In this document: one piece after another, positions 35,866 to 46,201 of the stretch
Position numbering within the stretch: the first letter of the stretch is position 1
Layout of the letters: each line of letters begins with the position of its first letter
Assembly: GCA_022497145.1 (NCBI GenBank)
Contig: MU385879.1
Coordinates: forward strand, 1-64,000
Reading direction: 5' to 3'
DNA from: Rostrohypoxylon terebratum
Lineage: Eukaryota > Ascomycota > Sordariomycetes > Xylariales > Hypoxylaceae
Length of the DNA: 64,000 nucleotides
Translations under genes and position numbers: made by a program
Notes under the pieces: model-generated
Databases searched by the model: none
What the model saw: only the letters and a program-made list of their open reading frames with translations
What the model was told of the DNA's origin: nothing

Positions 35866-38085
35866 ATGCCACGATCAAGTTTTTCGGATAATCCATTGTT
35901 GCGCGTGTCACGGCCGGTGTCAGCATGTTCTAGATGTTAGTATTCACTCACTAAGGCGCTGATAACGTAGTAAAGAATGATATGACTAAGATATTAATTA
36001 ATAGGTCGAGCTGCTAAAGTCAAGGTAGCCTCATTGTTACTTCATATCTTGATTCTCTTGAGTGCTGATGAACATATTGTTAGTGCGATGGAAAACTGCC
36101 AGCATGTACAGCCTGTGAGAAGGCCGGTCGCGAAAATGAGTGTTCGGCGGCCAATGATCAATTCGCGAGAGGCAAGGAACGAAGGTGAGATACTTCATTT
36201 TCAAACATGACCCCACCTTTGCTCCTCTACTCACATGTCTCTCTTAGCTACGTTGCCGCACTCGAACTTCGCATAGAGAAATTAGAAAAGCGATTAGCTT
36301 ACGCTCGATCAAGAAAGGCGTCTGTCGCTCAGCATGAGTCTGAGGTGCCACCGGCACTACCTGAGCCTGATCGGAAAGACTCACTTGCAACCATCAAAGC
36401 AGCCATTTACCGGAAGGCTGCTCGGAAACGAGAAATGTCCGATGTCAATTCATTGATGTCTGATTTTGGTTACTTGTAAGTAGTTCTAATATTACAGCTC
36501 AGGCAATCATTCTCACTAACGAATGGCAAGATCGATCAACGCTACCACAAGAGATTTCGAACCTTCAATGGGTAACATGACATTTGCACGCCTTGTACTA
36601 GCGGCAGCTTCTAATGATCCTCTCCCGGATATTTTGGACTGGGCGTTGCCTCCTAGACAAGATGCTATTGCTCTTGTTCAATATTACATGACTAACATCT
36701 ACTCACTTTTCCCCGCCTTTCCCGAAACGACACTCTATACCATCCTCGAGCAGATGTACTCGTTTCAGGACCGCGTGATCAAAGACTCCGAGTATTGGCT
36801 TGTATATATGGTGTTAGCCATCGGGTCTACCGCTCAGAGCCGAGTGAAGAACGACGACTACTATCTAAACGGACTAAGCTTTGTCACTAGGGCCTTGCAG
36901 CATGCGGACAGGGCCTTGATGCCGGGCTACACGACACAAATCCAGTCTCTAATCCTCCTCACACAGTATTCGATGCTTGATCCAGCTCATTTCGATAGCT
37001 GGCATCTAATCGGCTTTACGTCAAGGGCAGTGATCGACTTGGGGTTCCACCAGGATCCTCCGCCCGAGCAACTATCAGATAAAGTGGTGCTTGACATGAG
37101 GCGGAAGACCTTCTACTGCGTTTACTCATTGGATAGGTATGCCCATAGGATTTCTCTCACCGCAAAAAGAAACATGTTAACTCCCTCAATCAGGTCCATT
37201 AGTATGGTTCACGCGCGTGCTTTCTCCTTCACCGATGCCTCCACAAATGTTGCCTGGCCGAGACCCTCGTCTTTCAGTCGCCGAGCATCGATCACTGGCA
37301 AAATCCTCTCCGGTTCCGAGCCTGCGTTCTTACTCTTCCAGCTGCGGCGCGCCCAGTCGCATTGGTACCAGGCACTATTTCAAGCGGAGCCGACACCGCT
37401 GCCTGATTCATCGTCGTTCATCTGGCAGATGTGCCAAGACATGAGGGAGTGGGCCGAAGCACTTCCTACTTCATTACCAATAGGCATGAGAGAGTTATTC
37501 GACCTCGAGCTAAGGTATAGTTACGTTTATTGTATAGCGCCGTCGGCACGTGCCCCTCACATGACCGACTATGGCCGGTTGCTCATCTTCGAGCACGCCA
37601 TCGCCTATCTTGACCGCATATACGAGATTTCGCATAGCAACATGAAGACTGCATTCTACACGTACCATGACGCCTTGCGCGTGTTCTTCATGGCAAGCCA
37701 ATTCATCGCTGTCCTACGCGACGCGGAAGACCTGCTCCTTGCTGGTGTCACTCCCCCGATACCGATGGTTGAGCCAGGTAAAGCACCGCCGCCTCCTCTT
37801 CCAATGCGTGGTCCCGTGGTCGACAATCTAGAAAGGAGTCTGAGGTGTCTGGAAAAAACCGCACAAACGCTTGCGAAGTATGGCGAGAGGTGGGAGACGT
37901 GCGTAGCACTGAGACAGAGCTTCGAGATGATCTCAAGCGAACTGCTAGACCGCCTACGCGTGAGGAAGCAGATAAAGCAGCGCTCTCCACAACCGCAGCA
38001 CGCCCCGGCAGCGATGCCAAGGGAAATGAAGTGGGTCGGTGTCGACGTCGAAGCTATGTTGAGAGGGAATTCAGGTAGAGGCTAG
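35866..38085 (+). CDS. Zn2Cys6 transcription factor with a 20-nt microexon in the zinc cluster
   Basis: Exons 35866-35935, 36005-36024, 36084-36184, 36248-36475, 36531-37136 and 37194-38085 give 638 residues. The short first exons are easy to miss. Exon 2 is only 20 nt and encodes RAAKVK; it joins ACSRC to CDGKLPACTACEK. Spliced, Cys21, Cys24, Cys31, Cys38, Cys41 and Cys50 form a Zn2Cys6 DNA-binding cluster. ERSYVAALELRIEKLEKRL is a coiled-coil dimerisation helix. The fungal_trans region includes YYMTNIYSLFPAFP, YSMLDPAHFDSWHLIGFTSRAVIDLGFH and MRRKTFYCVYSLDRSISMVHARAFSF. The last motif needs removal of a 57-bp intron (37137-37193) that has no stop and is a multiple of three. The C-terminus is Pro/Gln-rich. 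Target genes unknown. Confidence 0.9.
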
Positions 38086-38432
38086 AGAACACCAACTTGA
38101 CAAGTTAGAATCTAACTACTCAAGAAAGTATGATCTAATCTTATAGACGCCATACCTAGGACCTAGGTACTTATCATAGCTGCCTCGGGGTTAGAGTCTA
38201 TTTACTATAACTATATATCTCACATGAGAGATGGTAGCGCAAATAGATAACTGCATGGGTAGGAGTTGAAATGGATGGTGGCACGGTGTCGGTTTTTGAG
38301 TATTGAATTCATAGGGGACGAGGATACCGGGTTAACGATTTACGGTATATTTCAGAATATATTCCTTGACGTTCAATCTGATCGAGACCGCACTTAGAGT
38401 TTTCTTCTTAAACCAACCTCGCCAGTTAGGTG
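38086..38432. other. convergent spacer
   Basis: About 350 bp between two 3' ends. Contains ACCTAGGACCTAGGTAC at 38154-38170. No gene. Confidence 0.6.
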
Positions 38433-39662
38433 TCATATCTTGAATACAAGCCCTTCCGCGGCCGTTACTTCATTCCTCGCGTACCGATCCCAACCTTCTT
38501 TCACGTCCTCCATTCCCTCTCCCCAGTTCACCTTAAACCCCTTAAACCCTTCCCTCCTCAACCCCTCCCAGGACTTCTCAAATCCGTCCCAGAATTCCTT
38601 CTCGCCTACCTGCGCCATCGCCGCCGTCAGTATCCCATCCGCATTCACCTGGTCAACCTCCAAGCTCTCGGGCTTCGCGGGGCGTTCGGCGCCCGCCTCC
38701 GCCGGGTCCGAAACCTCGGACCCGACGGCCACGTACCGCGTGCGCGGATACGTGGCCCCGATCGCAGCGGCCCATTTCCAAGCCACGCCCGCGCGCCCGC
38801 CGAAATCGTAGATGACGACTTTCCCGTCGTCGCTCACGCCCAGCTCCTGCAAGGTAGCCAGCGGGTCCGCGGACGTGGATAGGACGGAGTCGTAGACACC
38901 GGTGTTTCGCACGAAGGCCTGCGAGGACGGACTCGCGGCGCCGAGGACGTGGGCTGGTTTCCCGGCGTCGCGTTGGCGCCGCAGCATGTACCCGAACGCG
39001 AGACCGACCTTGGACCCTGGCGCAAAGGCGAGCACGGTCGCGTCTGCCAGGTCCGCTTGCGACGGCGTCAGGCTCACGGCGCGCGAGGGGTCCGGGGGGT
39101 ACATGAAGTCGGCGATCAGGTACGCGGTCAGGTGCATCACCTTGAACAGCGCATCGTACGCCACGGCGTCCGTCTTCGCGGCGATCTCGCGGCCGAGGGT
39201 CGCGGGGTAAAAGGTGTACCGGTTGTAGATCGGGAGCAGCTTTTGCCGGTATGGTTCTGTCACGAGGAATTGGTTCGGCACGACGCCGCGCTTTACGCGG
39301 AAGTCGAGGGGCAGCGTGCCGAGGGGTAGGTACCCGTACACGTAGCTGCCCGCGGGGACGCTGGCGAAGGTCGACGCGAGCACGCGCGCGTAACCCCATG
39401 CGCTGATGCGGCCGTACGTCGCGGCGTCATCGTACGGCGCGGGCGTGTCGCGCGGGAGAGGGTGCACGCTCCACCAGTGAAGCAGGTCGCCGATCCGCGC
39501 GTACGTGAAGTTGTTCGACGTCACGCTCAGCACCTCCGTCCTGATCCGCAGCGACGAGTCGCCTAGCGGGGGGAGGCTGGAAAGGGCGGTCGGGTACGAC
39601 ACTAGCGCTTGCTTGAAGTAGTTCTTCTTGTCGAGGATTTGGACCACTGGGACTTCGGACAT
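38433..39662 (-). CDS. DUF2855 family protein
   Basis: Intronless, 409 residues from the ATG at 39662 (MSEVPVVQILDKKNYFKQAL). An in-frame ATG at 39779 would add 39 Asn/His/Arg-rich residues that look like untranslated leader. DUF2855 proteins resemble MDR-type oxidoreductases in layout: an N-terminal ILDKKNYFKQ and EVLSVTSNNFTYARIGD block, RISAWGYARVLAST and GSYVYGYLPLGT, then a Rossmann-like half (VLGAASPSSQAFVRNTGVYDSVLS, VVIYDFGGRAGVAWKWAAAI). A nucleotide-dependent redox role is a family-level guess; no substrate is known. Codons are strongly G/C-ending, unlike the neighbouring transcription factor. No signal peptide or membrane helix. It reads intact. Confidence 0.88.
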   Translation of the reverse strand: MSEVPVVQILDKKNYFKQALVSYPTALSSLPPLGDSSLRIRTEVLSVTSNNFTYARIGDLLHWWSVHPLPRDTPAPYDDAATYGRISAWGYARVLASTFASVPAGSYVYGYLPLGTLPLDFRVKRGVVPNQFLVTEPYRQKLLPIYNRYTFYPATLGREIAAKTDAVAYDALFKVMHLTAYLIADFMYPPDPSRAVSLTPSQADLADATVLAFAPGSKVGLAFGYMLRRQRDAGKPAHVLGAASPSSQAFVRNTGVYDSVLSTSADPLATLQELGVSDDGKVVIYDFGGRAGVAWKWAAAIGATYPRTRYVAVGSEVSDPAEAGAERPAKPESLEVDQVNADGILTAAMAQVGEKEFWDGFEKSWEGLRREGFKGFKVNWGEGMEDVKEGWDRYARNEVTAAEGLVFKI

Positions 39663-41593
39663 TCTGGTGTTTTGTGGGGATTGTCTCTGTCTATTGCGCC
39701 TTGTTTCAGAATAATGATTTCGGTGGCGGTGGTTATGGTGGTGGTTGGTCTTGGTGTTAGTGAGACTTGTGGAATTCATTCACTAGCGATTTGACTTGAG
39801 TTTGTCTTACGGTCCGTCCCTCCGTCGTTTATATTCAGCTGCTCGGGTAGACGCGTTGGTCCGCTTCGCCGTCATATACCCCACAGGTTCGCTTTCGCTT
39901 CTCGCGGTCGTGGGTTTCCCGCCTTCTCGGTTCGGCCAAGATGACCGGATCCTGCGGAGAGGGCCATCGAGCGGTGTTAGACTGAAGTGATGACAAACGA
40001 AGGCAGCATGACGGCGGATTTCGTAATAGCGGACCGCATCCTGTTGACCGCATAGGTTCCTAGGTAGTTTTCTCTGAGGGCAGCCTAGTACGAACATATA
40101 CTTATTTCTATTCGCTTAATTACCCAGCTAGTAGACTATGGCTTACTCACATACAGGCACATTCTAAAAGAGGTATTCTACGCCGCGCCACTCAGCAAAT
40201 TAGAGCATGCGAGTCTCGGTTGCAAGCATTTCTATTGGTTTGATTCGGGAGAACAAATTTAATATACATAAAGTGTATATAGTAGTTGACTGCTTATTTG
40301 CAACCACCAATGTCTGGGGCAAAGCATCTGACAGGATGAGCTGAGGTCCAAGATGTTACATCTTCTTGAACGGGAGTGAGCTGAATAAATTGACCTAATT
40401 GCTGAGCAGGTGAATAGTGTGATGGAATGTGTGTCATAAGGCGCCACATCCTGTTACTAGCCGCCTATACTCTGACTCAACAGACTCCGACTCAACAAAG
40501 AGAATCTTGGAAATGTCCGGATGAACTTGACTATAAGGCATCCGATTTCCGATGGGATAATTAGGCGTATATATATAGATGGTGTATATGTAGGACCGTT
40601 TCTGCAATTTGCCTAGTTTCCGCAGACGTGATTACGAATCAAAGTCATTGACATAAAATCGACATAGAATAGTGCGGGAGATGTCGGACGTGTTCCGCTT
40701 GGGGGCCACAAGCTGTAGCGGTGAGTAACAAAAGCAATTCCATGATTTCATGATTCCATGATGTGATAGATATTAGTAGATGTATTGTAGAGGAGGACCT
40801 TTGATTGGAGGCCATCATCTCCCCTAAACTCGGAGTTTAGAGGGCAGAGGGTCGACCCTTGCTTACAGCTGCTTACAACGTAGTAGCTTAGCCCTCCCAA
40901 ATCTCCCAAATAGGAAACTCTCCAATCTCCGGGACCGAGCCATTTATCGTCGATCAACTCCGGGGGAATTGAAGCTCTCGCCAATACTAGTACCTATTGG
41001 CGTTTACCCAACCTCTACCATTGAAAAAAAGCATAGAAAACGACCAAGACCCTGAACGCCTCCCTGGAGAAGACCGACAATATCGGTATGCTATTACGCT
41101 ATCCTTGGTATCCTTAGACTTTAGTATCTCGGCATACCTAGGTGAGATTTTTCTTCCTCCTTGGCCCCATGCCCCCCCCCCCCCCCTTTATTTTTCCTTC
41201 TTTCAACCTTTGAGCCCGTCATATCGGGCATCCGGTCATACAAGCCACCGGAGTCTCTGATTCTCTTGTCTCTATGTCCTTGTCCAACGGCTCGGATGCG
41301 CTTCTTTATGGGTATAAACGAGAGCCCGCCAAACCGGTTTCGCTTTCGCTATTGACATCAGAACCACATCACACCGTCCGCCACCCATATTAGCTATTAG
41401 CTGACGCGGGAAACCATTACCCAAACTCCATCCCGTGACTTATAATACCGATACCACCATACCCAAACTTTTGGAGATTTCAACTAGCGGGAAAATAAAC
41501 CAAACCATTTTCATCTGGGAATCACAAAGAACCCAGAGGGAAAAAAAAATCTACTAGATCAAATCGAAACAAACCTAGCAGGAAATCGCCACA
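39663..41593. other. intergenic divergent promoter region with a poly-C run
   Basis: 1.9 kb between DUF2855 and DUF1295 genes, which diverge. No gene was supported. A run of 15 C lies at 41172-41186. TAGGTTCCTAGGTAG occurs near 40055-40069. Confidence 0.55.
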
Positions 41594-42445
41594 ATGCCCG
41601 ACTCCAGCAAACCCCCGGCGTCGAAGAAATTCGACCTGATCAACCGTGGCGAGCGGAAACCCACGCTCTGGGGCACCCTGACCTTCGTCGGGCTGCGCAT
41701 CCTGGACCTGCCACTGCAGCACGCCCTCCTACTCCCCATGGGTCTCGGCACCACGCTCCTAACCAAACTCGGCATCACCCTATCCGGGACGCCGGTCGGG
41801 CCCCTGAGCACGGGGATACCCTACCTGGACTCCCTGGGCCACCCGACGCGAGCGCTGCTGATGCTCTTCGCTCTCGGGTCCAGCGTCAAGCAGATCTACT
41901 GGCAGCTCTTCGTGTCCAAGGAGTCCTTCCCGGCGCCCGCCGCCGCCGCCGTCGCCTTCTACAACAGTCTCTTCAACGCCTTGAACGCTCTCCTCTTCCT
42001 CGCCTACGCGACCTCCTCCGTCCGCTCTCTCCCCCAACTCCCCATCCCCGCCTCCCTCTCCATCACACGCCTCCCCTACGACCTGCCCCTGAGCACTGTC
42101 GTCGGCATCTGCGTCTACGTCTTCGGCATCACTCTAGAAGCCGTATCGGAGCGCCAACGCCGCGACTTCAAGGACGCCCCCGAGAACGCCGGCAAGGTGT
42201 GCAAGGTCGGCGTGTGGCAGTGGTCGCGCCACGTCAACTACTTCGGCTACTCCCTCTGGCGCGGCGGCTACACCATGGTCGCCACGGGCTGGATCGGGGG
42301 TCTGGCCGTCGGCTCCTGGCAGATGTGGGACCTGGGCTACCGCGCTGCCGGCGTCATGGACGACTACTGCACCAACAGGTACAAGGAGCAGTGGGCCCAG
42401 TTCAAGCGCGAGGTCCCTTCCAAGATCGTCCCGGGCATTTGGTAG
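41594..42445 (+). CDS. DUF1295 membrane protein (steroid-5-alpha-reductase-like)
   Basis: Intronless, 283 residues from MPDSSKPPASKKFD. About six hydrophobic segments are visible (around residues 28-60, 70-95, 110-140, 155-180 and 215-240). The C-terminal block EAVSERQRRDFK, VGVWQWSRHVNYFGYSLWRGGY and the tail with YKEQWAQFKREVPSKIVPGIW match the DUF1295 branch of the steroid-5-alpha-reductase / isoprenylcysteine methyltransferase-like clan. Members lie in the ER or related membranes and may act on lipid or sterol double bonds with NADPH; the substrate is unknown for this branch. Third codon positions are heavily G/C. Shares a divergent promoter space with the DUF2855 gene. Confidence 0.87.
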   Translation: MPDSSKPPASKKFDLINRGERKPTLWGTLTFVGLRILDLPLQHALLLPMGLGTTLLTKLGITLSGTPVGPLSTGIPYLDSLGHPTRALLMLFALGSSVKQIYWQLFVSKESFPAPAAAAVAFYNSLFNALNALLFLAYATSSVRSLPQLPIPASLSITRLPYDLPLSTVVGICVYVFGITLEAVSERQRRDFKDAPENAGKVCKVGVWQWSRHVNYFGYSLWRGGYTMVATGWIGGLAVGSWQMWDLGYRAAGVMDDYCTNRYKEQWAQFKREVPSKIVPGIW

Positions 42446-43200
42446 ATTGGTAGACGTAGCCTGTCGGCTTAGTTACCTACCTATCTGATTTTAGACCGGT
42501 CGTGTTGTCGTTGGTTGCACAACTCAGGACGTAGTCCTATCCCCACAACCTCGGTGGCTTATATATCTGCACGTCATCCATACCTAGTACCTACCTATCG
42601 GGATCCATCCTTATGAATGGCTGCTTACGGTGGCCAACTACCACAGTTTCATAGACTCGGTGTCTTACGGGCGCATCCAAACATTTAGACTAGCATGCAA
42701 GAATGAGATTTAGTTTTATGTTTTTGCGTTGATGCAGTCGTCAATTATGTCTAAGCCTTGCGAAGCAATCGATGATGAACACACCTGTCGCGCCTTGCCT
42801 GTAACCTAGCCCCTAGTATACAAAGCACCCCGCGTAATGTCCCTATCAAACTGCTCGCCCGCAAAGCCATCCAGATACAGATTAGGCAACTAATTAAGCT
42901 CCGGCGATATCTTCGCGCGAGGCGGTGCGTCGAGTGGTATGGGTACGCCATAGCCAACGACTCCCGGCAGGTGGAAAAGCATACGAAAGAAAAAGAACCC
43001 CGTGTGATATACGCAAATCCCGCCTAGAAACGCCTGTCTTTTGTAAATGCCAACCGCGGCCTTTAAGTTGTGCGCCGGGATCTTCTAGTTCTCTTCACTG
43101 ACGGGGAGAGCGCTTCCGTCTCAGTTCTGCTTCTTCTCTTTCTCTTTCTCTTCGTATTCACTTCGGACTGCTTTTCCTCCAGAACGTCGAGTTCATTTTC
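42446..43200. other. convergent intergenic region
   Basis: About 750 bp between 3' ends of the DUF1295 and SNF5 genes. ACCTACCTATC words occur near 42475-42485 and 42586-42598. No gene supported. Confidence 0.55.
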
Positions 43201-45011
43201 CTAAAATGGACGCATGTCCGTCTGGTGTAAATTTTTAGTCAAACGGGGTAGCGTCTTGGTCTGCTCGTAAAGCCGACCGCAATTGGCGCAAAGGGACTAG
43301 AATGTAGATTAGTTGATGATACATGTCACATATCATTTGTAAAAAATGTGCTTACTCTAGGACCCCATGGTCCGTCTCTGACGCCCCACACACTGGTACC
43401 CCAGATAAGACAATGAGTACAACGCCATTGACCTCGTTCTGAATCGGTGAGTGTGCTGCCTCCACCTCCGCCGTATCCCACATCCGGCGTGCCTCTACCA
43501 CCTGGTGTACCGGACCGGCCGAGCGGGCTTAGACTTCGGAATCTACGCTTCTTCTTCGACCGCTCTCCGCGTCCCATCCGTTCCTCTTCGACCTCGAAAC
43601 CCAGGCCAGGTACACCACCTATCATACCAGCATTGCTACTAAATCTGGCCGTCTCTCGGCGGAGACGACGAATCTGTCGTTCTCGATCGACTTCTCGCTT
43701 CTCAATCTCTTCCTTGGAGAGTACCTCTAACTTTGGCTCCCACTCGTCTCCGAGATGTTCATGATCATATCGCCAACCAGCGTCGCCACCATGGGCAGCA
43801 TCGTTGGGGAAATCGGCACCCATTCCACCCCACCCTGCGACTAGACCACCAGCCTCGCACGCTTCCTTCTTAAGACGTAACACGGCCTCGTAGATGGCAT
43901 GGGTCAAAGCTGGAACCCATTCGCCAGAAAGACCTAAGTCAGTGCAAGTGATCTTGGCGAACGCCTCAGCAGTACCGGGTGGATGTAACAGCGACCACTC
44001 GAACTTGTCTGTGTAGAGTTGAGAGGAAAGATTGACGTTGAGGGAGACAATGCATCGGTAGGTGTCGTCGGGGTTTAGCTCGTCGGAGTCGGCAGGGATC
44101 GGTGTAGCGCTGGCTGTTATCTGATTGACTTGTAGACGTCCGCCTCTTGGTGTGTCGCTACCAGTGTCTTGGCCACTTCGAAATGGCGTCTCGGGGCCAC
44201 GCATAGAATAAGGGATTGGGGTGGCAGGAGTGGCTGGCGTGTCGCGGAAACTCGACTGAGGAGCGAGGCCGACGCCATTGGTAGGTATCTTGTCTTCAGA
44301 ATGGAAGAGAGGGTGAAGTGCGACGCCAGCATACTCTTCTAGCTGAGTTCTAATCTGCTTGCTGATTTCACCGGCAATGGCAGCCGCGTTGGGGAGGTCC
44401 AGGTCTTGGACGAGATTGAGAGCGAATTGATCTGTCGTTATCGTAGTCTCATGTAGGTTCCATAAGAAGATATCTCTTAGCTTATATGGAACAGTCATCT
44501 CCCCTGTTCGATACAAGGCTGGGTCCATATTCGGGGGAGTTTGAGTGAGACCTCGGGGGAGGGGTAAGGGTGCCATAGGCATGAACGCAGGTACATCGAC
44601 ATCAATACGAATGGGAATAAGAGTGACTGGTAGTAAAGCCTGGGCTTGGCCACCTAGGTCTGACCGAATCTTATTCTTCATGAACCAATCTCTCCAGATG
44701 CCTTGAACCTCGACTGGCGCGTTAGTCTCTTTACCAAACTTATCGCTTGGGTCTATTCGAGATGCGCTGTCTTCACGTCGTAGGCTACGCAAGCCTGTAG
44801 GTCGCCTTCGTGAATCCTCTTCATCGTCATCGTCATAGTCGTATCCATCTTCGGCGTAATTAATTACTGTGGTGCCACGCTTCGTAGTTCGTGATACCGG
44901 ACCGGTGGGTGCAGTAGAGTGAATTACGGGGGATAGAAGAGAATTGTTGTAGACGCGCAAGCGCGGCGCATAGGACGAAAGGAATGCCTGAGGTGTGCTT
45001 CTAGCTTCCAT
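43201..45011 (-). CDS. SNF5/SMARCB1-family chromatin-remodelling subunit (Sfh1/Snf5)
   Basis: Two exons, 43356-45011 and 43201-43296, joined by a 59-bp intron (GTAAGC donor, ATTCTAG acceptor, phase 0), give 583 residues. The protein is a core subunit of SWI/SNF or RSC remodellers in the nucleus. The SNF5 domain carries two repeats: VPYKLRDIFLWNLHETTITTDQFALNLVQDL and CIVSLNVNLSSQLYTDKFEWSLLHPPGTAEAFAKITCTDLGL with the GEWVPALTHAIYE helix. The C-terminus is a GATA-like finger that only the splice completes: WRCTHCLIWGTSVWGVRDGP in exon 1 and LCANCGRLYEQT in exon 2. Residues 55-75 are an acidic Asp/Glu run. Whether it is the Snf5 or Sfh1 paralogue cannot be settled here; a short protein with a GATA finger favours Sfh1. 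Confidence 0.93.
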
Positions 45012-46201
45012 CTTGTATCACATTCAATTCATCTATGGCATTGTAGGGTGGTTGTAGATGTGAGGGTTCGGTAGTGGCAACGCGCCAAACAAAACCAAGA
45101 CCTAGAAGGTCGAGGGAACGAGTTACTACCTAGGCTAGGACTTGGCCAGTGAAAAAAAAAAGGCGGCGTTACGGTGCAGGACGATGTGCTGTTTGAAAAT
45201 AAAGTGAATTGAATCCGTAAGGGTCGCTTGTCTTATTATTCGCGAGAGTAGACGTACGGTCCAAGGTTGGAATGGAGACGTAAATGTAGACGTAAATGTA
45301 GTTGATGTAGTTGTAGTGGATGGAATTGAAGAAGTACCGGATAAGCTTCTGTGAACATCGAAGACCCAGTTCGATGTTCAGTCGCAACTGTCGCAACGCG
45401 TCTCGTAAAATTTCAAGAGAGGAAAGCGCAAGAACCGGGGGAGCTAGGACCTAGGTAACTGCTCTAGTGGCTAGGCTAGAGAGGGAGTAGATCACGTGGA
45501 GAACCGAGATTTAACCGAGAGTGCCTTATCATTTTAGCGTATCTTAATGTGGATCGTGCATAGGTACGCAGTACCTAGTACCTAGTACCTACATACCTAG
45601 TACATAGGACATAGTACTACTGTGTTTGCAGTGAAGCCATAGCATCACCCGTCCGAGACATTAATATCAGCACATCCCTCGTAGGTAAGAATATAGGACA
45701 TATTGTAAGTAACAGCATAGGTATGGAGAAGATTGATTTTTATTTCATTTCCTTATAGTGATAGAACTATCATACAGACAGCTATACTGTACTAAGCGCA
45801 ATGATATGACGAAACATGGAAATGGGAGTGATTTCCCTTCCAGATGAATCGCCATATTCACTATTTGTGAATTGATATAGGTTAGACATTACGTACTAAT
45901 ACAGGCTTTTTAATAAGCCGTGACACTTATCCTCCTCACTTTTCAACAGCTCGTTATTCGACAACGCTACATATTGGTCTTCCGAGCCTAAGCTAAAGCA
46001 GTTTCGCAGACATGAGCGTTACCAGCCTTGGCGACGTTTATATAAAACGACAAAAAAAAAAAAAGCCAGTGTCCCCTTGCGTGGGATCCCCAATGACCAT
46101 CAACTTCATGACAAAACGACAAAACTCCGATTCGCCGGGGTAATGATCCGTTCGGGTTCAATGTGGCGGATAAGCATCCCCAAAATAATCCACCAGATCT
46201 T
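45012..46201. other. intergenic with clustered ACCTAGT words
   Basis: 1.2 kb upstream of the SNF5 gene and downstream of the hydrolase. 45565-45610 is a dense run of TACCTAGTACCTAG words, and 45145-45165 an A-rich block. No gene. Confidence 0.55.

Noticed and set aside
38653..39399. 248-residue Arg-rich frame inside the DUF2855 gene
   Set aside because: Out-of-frame shadow of the G/C-ending codons of DUF2855.
22222..42445. Secondary-metabolite gene cluster
   Set aside because: No polyketide synthase, peptide synthetase, terpene cyclase or P450 gene is present; the gene set fits catabolism better.
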